Below are positions 1 to 5,599 of a stretch of 5,599 bases of DNA, in pieces (the first letter of the stretch is position 1; each line of letters begins with the position of its first letter). Both the position numbers and the translations under genes were made by a program. The notes under the pieces were generated by a model that had not been told where the DNA came from, did not search any database, and was given only the letters and a program-made list of their open reading frames with translations. Where the stretch lies: the NCBI GenBank assembly GCA_029820915.1, contig JALGUI010000182.1, forward strand, positions 1-5,599, in the 5' to 3' direction. The DNA is from Candidatus Zipacnadia bacterium (lineage in GTDB: Bacteria > Armatimonadota > Zipacnadia > Zipacnadales > UBA5352).

Positions 1-674
1 GCGTGCGCGACCAGCTCGGGCAGGTCGGCCCGCAGCGTCGGCTCGCCCCCGGTGAAGATGACGTAGGGCACGCCGATGGCCCACAGCCGGTCGAGCACCG
101 CTCGCCAGCCATCGGTCTCCAGCGACGGCATGTCACGGCGCGCGGGCTCGTTGTAGCAGTGCGCGCAGTCGTTGTTGCAGGCGTAGCTCAGGGCCAGGTC
201 GGCCTTGTAGGGTGCCTGCGCGCGCACCGACAGCGGTGGCGGCTGGGCGATCCCCAGCTCGCACACCACGCAGCGCTCCGACGGCCGGCGGAGCTTCGCC
301 ATCGCCGCGGCCATGCGATCGTACTCGGACCGCAGCGCGAAGTCGCGCACCTCCGGGTAGAAGGTCCGCAGGCGCACGAGTGCCCGGTCGGCGGGCGTGT
401 CGTCGAGCGCCAGCTCGGCCATCTCGACCTGCTGCGGCCCGAGCAGCAGCGCGTCGGTCACGTTGCGGAACAGCACGCCGGTGCCGTCGGGATGCACGCG
501 CAGGTGTACTCGCACGCGGCCCTCCGGCGTCTCGAAGCGCCAGTGGCGCATGCGCACGCCGCCCGCGCCGGGCCGGAGCGCGTCCAGCCGCGCGCCCAGC
601 CGGCCGAGGTCGGCGCGGATCTCTGCGCCCGCGCGCCTGACGATGCGGCCGAGAAAGGACGAATCGCCTACCAC
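1..674 (-). CDS. Radical SAM protein with N-terminal RRE/PqqD-like extension (partial, C-terminus off the left edge)
   Basis: 224 residues are visible. The radical SAM 4Fe-4S motif is CNNDCAHC (C166, C170, C173), followed by YNEP, and the SAM-binding GGEP lies at residues 209-212. The family reductively cleaves S-adenosylmethionine to start radical chemistry. Before the core there is an unusually long extension. Residues about 45-109 (WRFETPEG...VHPDGTGVLFRN..ALLLGP..VEMAELAL) have the strand-strand-helices pattern of PqqD/RRE winged-helix domains that bind precursor peptides; this is my reading by eye. A CxxC (C135, C138) sits between the two parts and may bind metal or an auxiliary cluster. 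The GTG start at 672-674 is chosen because AGGAG lies 8 nt upstream and the frame overlaps the end of the zinc-ribbon gene by 7 bp, which implies translational coupling. The C-terminal domain (SPASM or other) is outside the window, so the substrate cannot be named. Family sure, role open. Confidence 0.9.
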   Translation of the reverse strand, partial: MVGDSSFLGRIVRRAGAEIRADLGRLGARLDALRPGAGGVRMRHWRFETPEGRVRVHLRVHPDGTGVLFRNVTDALLLGPQQVEMAELALDDTPADRALVRLRTFYPEVRDFALRSEYDRMAAAMAKLRRPSERCVVCELGIAQPPPLSVRAQAPYKADLALSYACNNDCAHCYNEPARRDMPSLETDGWRAVLDRLWAIGVPYVIFTGGEPTLRADLPELVAH

Positions 675-1009
675 TTGGGCTTCTCCTCGAGCTGGTAGGT
701 CGTGCCGCAGTACGGGCACTTCACGTAGATGGCGCCCTCCCGCATCTCGATGGCGTCGGAGTCGAGCTGGGCCCCGCAGGAATTGCAGCGCAGGCGCTCG
801 AGCTCGGTGTCGCCGGTGAAGTCTACCTTGTGGGTGATCTTGGTCTCCGGGCCCTTGGAGCGCGCCAGGTAGACCATGAAGGCCGCGGCGCCCAGCAGGA
901 CCACGCCGATGATGACGCGCGGCAGCACGTTCCCCTGGCCCGCCGCCACCAGGAAGATGAGCCCGGCCAACGCCAGTACTCCCCCGAGCAGATATCCACC
1001 TGTCTTCAT
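668..1009 (-). CDS. Small membrane protein: two transmembrane helices plus C-terminal zinc ribbon
   Basis: 113 residues. Two hydrophobic segments at about residues 6-23 (YLLGGVLALAGLIFLVAA) and 32-49 (VIIGVVLLGAAAFMVYLA) are joined by a short polar turn, giving a membrane hairpin. The soluble tail holds CNSCG (C75, C78) and CPYCG (C98, C101), a classic four-cysteine zinc ribbon, ending in EEKPKW. The ATG at 1007-1009 is taken because it puts the first helix directly at the N-terminus. Upstream in-frame codons would add about 21 polar residues without a better ribosome site, although no clear Shine-Dalgarno precedes this ATG either. The gene overlaps the downstream radical SAM gene by 7 bp, so the two products are likely made together. 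A zinc ribbon on the membrane may anchor or recruit a partner; this is inference. No specific named family recognised. Confidence 0.85.
   Translation of the reverse strand: MKTGGYLLGGVLALAGLIFLVAAGQGNVLPRVIIGVVLLGAAAFMVYLARSKGPETKITHKVDFTGDTELERLRCNSCGAQLDSDAIEMREGAIYVKCPYCGTTYQLEEKPKW
683..687 (-). promoter_or_regulatory. Ribosome binding site of the radical SAM gene
   Basis: AGGAG on the minus strand, 8 nt before the GTG start. It lies inside the 3' end of the zinc-ribbon gene and is the main reason for choosing this GTG, since no ATG lies nearby in frame. Confidence 0.65.
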
Positions 1010-1077
1010 CGTATTAGCGGCGGCCGTCGATGGCCGCGGCACCTCCCGCGTTCGAGGGTCGCTGCGTCGCACTCTTG

Positions 1078-1105
1078 AGGTTCGCCCGCCAGGGGTGGGG
1101 AACCT
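1078..1105. repeat. Hairpin: AGGTTC ... GAACCT with extended inner stem
   Basis: AGGTTC (1078-1083) pairs perfectly with GAACCT (1100-1105). Inside, after one bulged G (1084), 1085-1090 pairs with 1094-1099 (five G:C pairs and one G:T), leaving a 3-nt loop. On the minus strand it lies about 69 nt upstream of the zinc-ribbon ATG, where it could act as a leader hairpin. Confidence 0.6.
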
Positions 1106-1151
1106 GCCGGCCTGCGGTTGCCGTTGTCGTGTCGTCGTCGTTGTGCCCCCG

Positions 1152-1190
1152 CCGCCCCGTGTCCTGCGAAGCAGGTACCGGGGGGGGCGG
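1152..1190. repeat. Nested hairpin, outer CCGCCCC/GGGGCGG and inner CCTGC/GCAGG
   Basis: The outer arms 1152-1158 and 1184-1190 are perfect 7-base complements. Inside them CCTGC (1163-1167) and GCAGG (1171-1175) form a second perfect stem with a GAA loop. The outer arm competes with the stem at 1187-1203 for bases 1187-1190. Confidence 0.5.
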
Positions 1191-1203
1191 GCCGCAGGCC
1201 CGC
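1187..1203. repeat. Perfect 7-bp hairpin GCGGGCC-GCA-GGCCCGC
   Basis: All seven pairs are G:C and the loop is three bases. Part of it (1192-1200) can pair instead with GGCCTGCGG at 1109-1117, so at least two alternative folds are possible. Confidence 0.55.
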
Positions 1204-1284
1204 TGCTGCGCCGCCATCGTCAGCGCCCACCAACTCGCAGGGCCGCCCCCTGTCGGGCCGCTCTTTCCGCTCTCGACGACGGCA

Positions 1285-1301
1285 GTCGCCCTTCGGGCGA
1301 C
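1285..1301. repeat. Perfect 7-bp hairpin GTCGCCC-TTC-GGGCGAC
   Basis: The stem lies 18 nt beyond the stop codon (1320-1322) of the minus-strand reading frame, a position suited to protecting or ending that transcript. No U-run follows on either strand, so it is recorded as a hairpin and not as a terminator. Confidence 0.55.
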
Positions 1302-1319
1302 CCCTCCACACGTACGGCC

Positions 1320-1562
1320 TCACCCCTCCCCCACCGTGCCGAAATCGCGCAGGCTCGCCTGATCGACGAGATACTTGCCGGGCCGGTGGAAGAAGGTGGT
1401 CATCGAGACCGCGGCTGTGCCGGGCGGCGTCGTGAGGTAGACGCGCCCCCGGCGCCAGTCCCGCGTGTCGGCATAGGTCCGCTCCGGCGCCTCGCGCGCG
1501 GGCTCGTTGGCGGTCACGAGAGTGAAGTCCGGCTTGTCCCCCGGCGAGCAGGTCGAGGGCAT
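1320..1562 (-). CDS. Short hypothetical protein, probably the C-terminal part of a frame-disrupted gene
   Basis: 80 residues from the ATG at 1560-1562. Codons end almost always in G or C and the product is balanced and protein-like (DKPDFTLVTANEPAR, RVYLTTPPGTAAVSMTTFF, HRPGKYLVDQASLRDF), unlike the Arg/Pro-rich shadows around it, so I believe the frame is or was coding. No family recognised, and no membrane segment or signal peptide is visible. The ATG at 1562 has no ribosome binding site. In contrast, an ATG at 1625-1627 in another frame, 16 bp after the lipoprotein stop, has GAGGGAG (1632-1638) 4 nt upstream and opens a 37-residue frame (1514-1627) starting MRRDQSVSVTGGNTG. One extra base in the C5 run at 1538-1542 would join the two into a 102-residue protein in operon with the lipoprotein. 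It is therefore either a small gene with an unusual start, a gene broken by an indel, or a sequencing error. Confidence 0.45.
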   Translation of the reverse strand: MPSTCSPGDKPDFTLVTANEPAREAPERTYADTRDWRRGRVYLTTPPGTAAVSMTTFFHRPGKYLVDQASLRDFGTVGEG

Positions 1563-1631
1563 GGGCCGAGCACGAGAGCAGGGCCGGTGTTGCCGCCGGT
1601 CACCGAGACGCTCTGGTCACGCCGCATTCAG

Positions 1632-1638
1632 CTCCCTC
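1632..1638 (-). promoter_or_regulatory. Ribosome binding site of the short frame after the lipoprotein gene
   Basis: GAGGGAG on the minus strand lies between the lipoprotein stop (1644-1646) and an ATG at 1625-1627, with 4 nt spacing. It suggests the next gene of the operon really starts at 1627, in a frame that closes at 1514. Confidence 0.45.
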
Positions 1639-1643
1639 ACCGG

Positions 1644-3569
1644 CTACGGGGCAACTGGGGCCTCATCCTCGTAGGGCCACCATCCGGTCTCTGGGTCATA
1701 AAGCCACCTGCGGTACTCGTCCTTCGTGATGCCGGCTTCCGTCAGATCCTCGGCGCTCGGGGCATCCTGCAGCCCGAGCAGGAAGCGGTAGCCGCTGTCT
1801 GTCCTGCGCAGCAGTGCGGTGGATCCGTCCTGGCGGTAACCGTTCTGCCAGCCGGCGAGCACAAGGAGCTCGACGAATGGGCCGCGCTCCAACTGTAACT
1901 CGGCGTCCCATCCCTCCATCGTCTTCTCACCATAGGCCTCGAGCTTCTGGTAGCCGTTCGAGCCGTCGGCGACGGCCTGCGCCGCGGCCATCGCCCGGGG
2001 GTTCTGCCGCAGTTCGGCCAGCGTCTTCGGGAACGGGTCGAGGCTCCCCGAGAGGGGCTCCGGCTCGTCAGAGGGCGCCGGGCCGGCGGGCGCACCGGCC
2101 ATCGGGAAGTCCCAACTGAACTCCACGGAGTGCGGAGCATTGCGTGCCTGGCGCACCTGGGCCGCCTGTGCATCCGTGAGGGTCACTACCTCCGCCGAAC
2201 GGCGGTAGTTGTCGCAGGCGCGGAAGACAGTTGTGTGCCAGATCGCCCGGTCACCGCGAATGATAAGCACGTCGAAGCAGGCGCTCTCCAGCTCCCATGT
2301 CTCGCCGGCGTTGGGATTGTCGAGGCAGACGCCCCCCTGCCCGCCTATTGTGCAGCCCACTTCCTGAAGCTGCTCGGGGCTGTTGACCGGCACGCTGCCT
2401 GCCTCAACAACGATATCACCGGTCTGTATCCCCTCGATCCAGACCCTCGGCTCGGAGTAGTCCGGGTTGTCCTCCAGTGCAACGAGCACGCCCTCGATGG
2501 GCGGAAGGGCCCGCTCGGCCTGCCCCTCCACATGCGGCCTGCACACGATCATGGTCGGCGTCCCGATCTTCAGCTCTCCGGTGGCGGTCAGTGCGATGCC
2601 CGCCGCGCTGACCTGCAGGGGCGCGTAGACGTCCCACTTGGAGCCCACCAGGTCGATCTCCGTCCCGAGACATTCGCCGGCGATATCATCGAGGATGTCA
2701 ACACCGGTGATGCCAAGACTCCCCAGCTTCATGATAACGGCGGGCTTCGTCAGTACGCCGCCGCTCATGACGAAGACCGTGGCCGCCCCCACGTCCAGGC
2801 CGGCCCTGACATCCCCCCAACTCCAGGTTCCCAGGTAGATGCCCTCAGTCAGCACCTCCTCGGGCGCGTAGTGCGAGAAGTCGAAGTCCTTCGTCACGGT
2901 CCCCGCCAGCTCCAGCAACCCCGAGGCCCCTGACGCAAGCGTGAACATCGAGCCGGTAAGCTGCAGGGCAGTGCCCTCCATGACGCCCGTCAGCTTGCCC
3001 AATTGAACTACGGACTCCTCCGTCAGGGACGACCACGCCCCCGGGCTGCGCTCCAGCAGTTGGTGCTGGCATGGGCGGATCAGCGCCGGTCCCGCCCCGA
3101 GGCCCGCGGGCGTGCAGGCGAATGTGGGCCTGAGCCTGTAGCGCGCGGCGGCCGGCTGAGAGACACGCCCCCCGTCGAGCGCCTCGCTCGGCCCCATGTA
3201 GACCAGAGGGACACGCTCCCCCGCGTCATCCGCCACAAACGCAATGAACTGAATGCCGTCGTCGTACCAGTCCACGCGCAGGTCCTCGAGGGGATCCCCG
3301 CTCTCGTCGGCAATCGTCACGTCGATCTCCAGATCGTGCCTGGCCGAGTAGAGTTCGGCCCTGCCCCCGGCGTCCGTCCGCCGATGCTCCCGCTCCGGCG
3401 CGGAGGCGGCGGGCTCGGCTGTAAACGCCTCGGGCACCGCCGGGCCGGTCTGGGTCTGAGGCGGCGTGCTGCGGCTACACCCTCCGAGCACCAGCAGTAT
3501 CACGACGGTTGCGAGCGCGACGGCGATGCGAATCTGACGCCCCCAGGGACGGTGGCAGCGTTGCGGCAT
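1644..3569 (-). CDS. Large lipoprotein of unknown function
   Basis: 641 residues. The N-terminus is a textbook lipoprotein signal: basic MPQRCHRPWGRQIR, hydrophobic core at about 13-28, then the lipobox LGGC with lipidated Cys31. The protein should therefore be exported and anchored to a membrane. The ATG at 3567-3569 is chosen because GGGAG lies 8 nt upstream and the signal peptide begins there; the frame is open for 44 more codons upstream without signal character. A Pro/Ala/Thr-rich linker (about 32-68) is followed by a beta-rich stretch (about 78-126, DVTIADESGDPLEDLRVDWY), a long Gly/hydrophobic region (about 187-334), a Cys-bearing region (about 343-452), a second Pro-rich linker (about 492-513) and an acidic, aromatic C-terminus (YDPETGWWPYEDE). 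Eight cysteines after Cys31 suggest disulfides. Codon use is looser than in the sulfatase: about 11 of the first 50 codons end in A/T against about 5. I recognise no domain and assign no function. Confidence 0.85.
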   Translation of the reverse strand: MPQRCHRPWGRQIRIAVALATVVILLVLGGCSRSTPPQTQTGPAVPEAFTAEPAASAPEREHRRTDAGGRAELYSARHDLEIDVTIADESGDPLEDLRVDWYDDGIQFIAFVADDAGERVPLVYMGPSEALDGGRVSQPAAARYRLRPTFACTPAGLGAGPALIRPCQHQLLERSPGAWSSLTEESVVQLGKLTGVMEGTALQLTGSMFTLASGASGLLELAGTVTKDFDFSHYAPEEVLTEGIYLGTWSWGDVRAGLDVGAATVFVMSGGVLTKPAVIMKLGSLGITGVDILDDIAGECLGTEIDLVGSKWDVYAPLQVSAAGIALTATGELKIGTPTMIVCRPHVEGQAERALPPIEGVLVALEDNPDYSEPRVWIEGIQTGDIVVEAGSVPVNSPEQLQEVGCTIGGQGGVCLDNPNAGETWELESACFDVLIIRGDRAIWHTTVFRACDNYRRSAEVVTLTDAQAAQVRQARNAPHSVEFSWDFPMAGAPAGPAPSDEPEPLSGSLDPFPKTLAELRQNPRAMAAAQAVADGSNGYQKLEAYGEKTMEGWDAELQLERGPFVELLVLAGWQNGYRQDGSTALLRRTDSGYRFLLGLQDAPSAEDLTEAGITKDEYRRWLYDPETGWWPYEDEAPVAP

Positions 3570-3779
3570 TCCTATCACTCCCGAGCTTCCTCGACGCATG
3601 CGACAAGGCTGTGATCCGCGGTCGCGTTTCGTGGCTGCGACGCGAGGGACCTGCCCGCTCGGGGACCGCCGTCGGTAGCGGGCTCGTCGAACGCAAGACA
3701 AGGAGTACGTGCCGCGCGGAGCGAAACGGTGCGCGCCGCGTCAGTGCGGGCCGTGCCTTCCGAGAGAGCGGTTTGCGCC
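3570..3779. other. Divergent intergenic region between the lipoprotein and sulfatase genes
   Basis: About 210 bp (160 bp if the sulfatase starts at 3729) must hold the promoters for both diverging units. I see no convincing -35/-10 pair on either strand, which is common in GC-rich genomes. An 8-bp perfect palindrome, CGCATGCG, lies at 3595-3602, about 26 bp upstream of the lipoprotein start, but it may be chance. AGGAG at 3701-3705 does not fit any start in the sulfatase frame. Confidence 0.4.
3578..3582 (-). promoter_or_regulatory. Ribosome binding site of the lipoprotein gene
   Basis: GGGAG on the minus strand, 8 nt before the ATG at 3567-3569. The other nearby in-frame ATG (3597-3599) has nothing comparable upstream, so this site decides the start. 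Confidence 0.6.
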
Positions 3780-5159
3780 ATGCCCACTGACCGCCCGAAC
3801 ATCCTGTTCGCCATCTCTGACGACCAGTCGTTCGCGCACACGGGCTACGCCGGAGACCCGGCGGTGCGTACTCCGCACTTCGACCACATCGCGGAGCAGG
3901 GCGTGATCTTCACCAACGCCTACGTCTCCGCCCCCTCCTGCACGCCCTCGCGCGCGGCGGCCCTGACCGGCCGCAACCACTGGGAGCTGCGAGAGACCGG
4001 CAACCTGTGGAGTGCCTGGCCGGGCCGGCGCGTGTACCCCGAGGTCCTCGCCCAGGCCGGCTACCACGTCGGCCACGAGCGCAAGGGCTGGGGGCCGGGC
4101 GATCCGGCGCTGCGCGTTCACGGCAACCCGGCCGGGCCGCGGTACGGGAGCTTCCGCGAGTTCCTCGCGGATCGGCCGCGCGCTGCGCCCTTCTGCTACT
4201 GGTTCGGCAGCACGCAACCGCATCGGCCCTACGTCGAGGGCTCGGGGCGGCACGCCGGCATCGCGCTCGATGACGTGGCGGTGCCGCCGTACTTCCCGGA
4301 CTGCGATCCCGTCCGCGCCGACATCGCCGACTATCTGCTCCAGTGCCAGGTCTACGACGCGCAGATCGGCGAGCTGCTGGCGGCGCTCGAAGCCCATGGG
4401 CTGCACGAGAACACACTCATCGTGGTCACCAGCGACAACGGCATGCCCTTCCCGCGCTGCAAGGCCAACCTCTACGACTACGGCACGCGCATGCCCATGG
4501 CCGTCTCCTGGCCCGGCGTCATCGCGGGCGGGCACACGGTGACCGACTTCGCGGGCTTCGCCGACCTGGCGCCGACCTTCCTCGAGGCCGCCGGCATCGA
4601 GCCACTGGAGGAGATGTCCGGCCGCAGCTTCCTCGATGTGGTCACCGCAGGCCGCTCCGGGCGCATCGATCCCGAGCGCGATCGCGTCTTCTGCGGGCGC
4701 GAACGCCATGCGACCGGCCGCCAGGGCGGCGTCGGCTACCCTATGCGCAGCATCCGCACCGACGAGTTCCTGTACATCCGCAACTTCGAGCCGACTCGCT
4801 GGCCCGCGGGGGACCCGCCGGACTTCACCGACTGCGACCAGAGCATCACCAAGGACTACATGATGGCCCACCGCGATCTGCCCGAGGTCGCCCCGCTGTT
4901 CGAGCCGGCCTTCGGGATGCGCCCGGCTGAGGAGCTGTATGACCTGCGCCGCGATCCATGGCAGATGACGAACGTCGCGCAGGTGCGGGAGTACGAGGGC
5001 GTGCGTCGGCGCATGTTGGCGGAGCTGGAGACCTACCTGTCGGCGACACGCGATCCGCGCCTGACCGGCGAGTTCGACTTCGACCGCGCCTACTGCTTCT
5101 GGAACGGCCGCTGGTTCCCGCGGTCCTGCCCGCAGGTCTTCACCGGCCGCTCCCGCTAG
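3780..5159 (+). CDS. Cys-type sulfatase, heparan N-sulfatase-like (S1_8-like)
   Basis: 459 residues from the ATG at 3780. The enzyme hydrolyses sulfate esters or sulfamates. Signature features: N-terminal RPNILFAISDDQS with metal-binding D14 and D15; the C-x-P-x-R motif SCTPSRAAALTGR, where C54 should be converted to formylglycine and R58 assists; R101/K102 in the usual GK position; H148 in STQPHRPY; and TSDNGMPFP with metal ligands D219/N220 and K228. The stretch VPPYFPDCDPVRADIADYL, DNGMPFP and NLYDYGT resembles human N-sulfoglucosamine sulfohydrolase, hence the S1_8-like call; the substrate is not proven. The end ELYDLRRDPWQMTNVA is typical for sulfatases. There is no signal peptide, so a cytoplasmic role on imported oligosaccharides is likely. 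The start is uncertain: an in-frame GTG at 3729 has GGAG 7 nt upstream and would add 17 polar residues, while the ATG at 3780 lacks a clear site but matches the usual family N-terminus. A GH31 gene follows after 18 bp. Confidence 0.93.
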   Translation: MPTDRPNILFAISDDQSFAHTGYAGDPAVRTPHFDHIAEQGVIFTNAYVSAPSCTPSRAAALTGRNHWELRETGNLWSAWPGRRVYPEVLAQAGYHVGHERKGWGPGDPALRVHGNPAGPRYGSFREFLADRPRAAPFCYWFGSTQPHRPYVEGSGRHAGIALDDVAVPPYFPDCDPVRADIADYLLQCQVYDAQIGELLAALEAHGLHENTLIVVTSDNGMPFPRCKANLYDYGTRMPMAVSWPGVIAGGHTVTDFAGFADLAPTFLEAAGIEPLEEMSGRSFLDVVTAGRSGRIDPERDRVFCGRERHATGRQGGVGYPMRSIRTDEFLYIRNFEPTRWPAGDPPDFTDCDQSITKDYMMAHRDLPEVAPLFEPAFGMRPAEELYDLRRDPWQMTNVAQVREYEGVRRRMLAELETYLSATRDPRLTGEFDFDRAYCFWNGRWFPRSCPQVFTGRSR

Positions 5160-5166
5160 CGCTTCA

Positions 5167-5173
5167 GAGGTGA
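5167..5173 (+). promoter_or_regulatory. Ribosome binding site of the GH31 gene
   Basis: GAGGTGA is a seven-base match to the complement of the usual anti-Shine-Dalgarno core, 4 nt before the ATG at 5178. It lies wholly in the 18-bp gap after the sulfatase stop, supporting one transcript for the two genes. Confidence 0.7.
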
Positions 5174-5177
5174 CACC

Positions 5178-5599
5178 ATGAGCGCCACACCGACCGACCG
5201 TGGCTTCGAGGTCGTGCGCGATGACGCGACCCTTCGCGTCGAGTTCTGCACGCCGGGCATCGTGCGCATCCGCGGCTGGGAGGGCCCGGAGCCTCCGATG
5301 AACGCTCTGCTGCGCTACGGCCTGTGGCGGCGCGACTGGCCGGCGGTCGAGGTCGAGGCGAGCGCCGCGCGCAACACTGCCGGCGCGGCGAGCGACCTGC
5401 TGACCGTCAGTATCAACACTGAGGGCGGGCTGTGCGTCAGCGACGCCGACGGGAACGAGCTCCTGGCGACGCACGAGCCACCCATGCTCGGGCCAGACCC
5501 GGGCTTCCGCGCGCGCTTCGCTCTCCCCGGAGGTCGCGAGCGACCTCAGGACGAGCGCTTCTTCGGCCTGGGCGACCAGGCGCGCGGTCGCATCGAGCA
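5178..5599 (+). CDS. Glycoside hydrolase family 31 protein, N-terminal part (partial at the right edge)
   Basis: 140 residues are visible and the frame is open to the edge. The product starts MSATPTDRGFEVVRDDATLRVEFCTPGIVRIRGW and continues as alternating beta strands, which fits the N-terminal galactose-mutarotase-like beta-sandwich of GH31 enzymes. The best marker is DERFFGLGDQARGRIE at about residues 125-140, equivalent to the conserved F-x-G-L-G-E/D segment that contributes to the active site in alpha-glucosidases and alpha-xylosidases. The catalytic aspartates lie in the TIM barrel beyond the window, so specificity cannot be told. No signal peptide is present, which suggests a cytoplasmic enzyme working on imported sugars. 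It is probably in an operon with the sulfatase (18-bp gap, strong ribosome site). The family call rests on one motif plus the overall pattern, so it is likely but not certain. Confidence 0.8.
   Translation, partial: MSATPTDRGFEVVRDDATLRVEFCTPGIVRIRGWEGPEPPMNALLRYGLWRRDWPAVEVEASAARNTAGAASDLLTVSINTEGGLCVSDADGNELLATHEPPMLGPDPGFRARFALPGGRERPQDERFFGLGDQARGRIE

Larger units (their letters stand above)
1010..1319. other. 310-bp non-coding block rich in strong hairpins
   Basis: Short open frames cross this stretch on both strands, but they are Pro/Arg/Ala-rich, have no ribosome binding sites and look like shadows of GC-rich DNA. What stands out is secondary structure: stems at 1078-1105, 1152-1190 (with 1163-1175 nested inside), 1187-1203 and 1285-1301, plus a 9-bp inverted repeat pairing 1109-1117 with 1192-1200. 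Some of these are mutually exclusive. On the minus strand the block lies between the short reading frame ending at 1320 and the zinc-ribbon gene, so it could be read as a 3' end plus a 5' leader, as a separate RNA, or as an intergenic repeat. No T-tract follows any stem, so a standard intrinsic terminator is not supported. Confidence 0.5.

Noticed and set aside
1..674. Radical SAM protein as the anaerobic sulfatase-maturing enzyme (anSME) for the nearby sulfatase
   Set aside because: anSME proteins usually start close to the radical SAM motif and carry a CxxxCxYC-type motif. This protein has a long RRE-like extension and CNNDCAHCYNE, and it is in a separate unit on the other strand.
3..698. 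231-residue open frame on the plus strand at the left edge
   Set aside because: It is the shadow of the radical SAM gene, whose CxxxCxxC and GGEP motifs lie on the minus strand.
1124..1145. GTC/GTT-rich stretch as a microsatellite or CRISPR-like repeat
   Set aside because: It holds only a few imperfect triplets, with no regular unit and spacer pattern.
1285..1301. Intrinsic terminator for the minus-strand transcript
   Set aside because: The stem is strong, but no run of T follows it on the minus strand.
876..1898. 340-residue open frame on the plus strand
   Set aside because: It spans the opposite strand of the zinc-ribbon gene, the hairpin block and the end of the lipoprotein gene. The product is Arg/Pro/Ala-rich and has no ribosome binding site or domain.
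2130..2933. 267-residue open frame on the plus strand inside the lipoprotein gene
   Set aside because: It is antisense to a gene with a lipobox, a good ribosome site and protein-like composition, and shows no motif of its own.
3741..5474. 577-residue open frame on the minus strand opposite the sulfatase and GH31 genes
   Set aside because: The opposite strand has clear sulfatase motifs throughout. Long antisense frames are expected where third codon positions are nearly all G/C, and the product is a Val/Ala/Arg-rich string without domains.

Overview
The window is very GC-rich DNA (mostly G/C at third codon positions) that looks like a bacterial chromosome segment. The gene set is a lipoprotein with a lipobox signal peptide, a Cys-type sulfatase next to a family-31 glycoside hydrolase, and a radical SAM protein coupled to a small membrane zinc-ribbon protein. 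This resembles polysaccharide-degrading, sulfatase-rich, poorly cultured lineages such as Armatimonadota, Planctomycetota, Hydrogenedentota or Lentisphaerota. That placement is an inference from gene content only; there is no rRNA or other marker gene in the window.

Left part (1-1009, minus strand). A 113-residue two-helix membrane protein with a C-terminal zinc ribbon overlaps by 7 bp the GTG start of a radical SAM protein, which runs off the left edge. The radical SAM protein has a long N-terminal extension that looks like a PqqD/RRE-type peptide-recognition domain followed by an extra CxxC. The two genes are almost certainly translationally coupled.

Intergenic block (1010-1319). No convincing gene lies here, but the stretch is packed with perfect or near-perfect GC-rich hairpins (1078-1105, 1152-1190 with a nested stem, 1187-1203, 1285-1301). 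It could be a leader, a structured RNA or an intergenic repeat element.

Middle (1320-3569, minus strand). A 641-residue lipoprotein of unknown function, with eight cysteines after the lipidated one, is followed after 16 bp by a short reading frame that has a good ribosome binding site. That frame appears to be split from its continuation (1320-1562) by one base in a run of five C.

Right part (about 3729 to the end, plus strand). A divergently transcribed unit encodes a sulfatase resembling heparan N-sulfatase (S1_8-like) and, 18 bp after its stop, the N-terminus of a GH31 glycosidase with an excellent Shine-Dalgarno sequence. Neither has a visible signal peptide, so the pair probably acts in the cytoplasm on an imported sulfated oligosaccharide: the sulfatase removes sulfate and the GH31 enzyme cleaves an alpha-glycosidic bond. 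A link between this unit and the minus-strand genes is not shown by the sequence.
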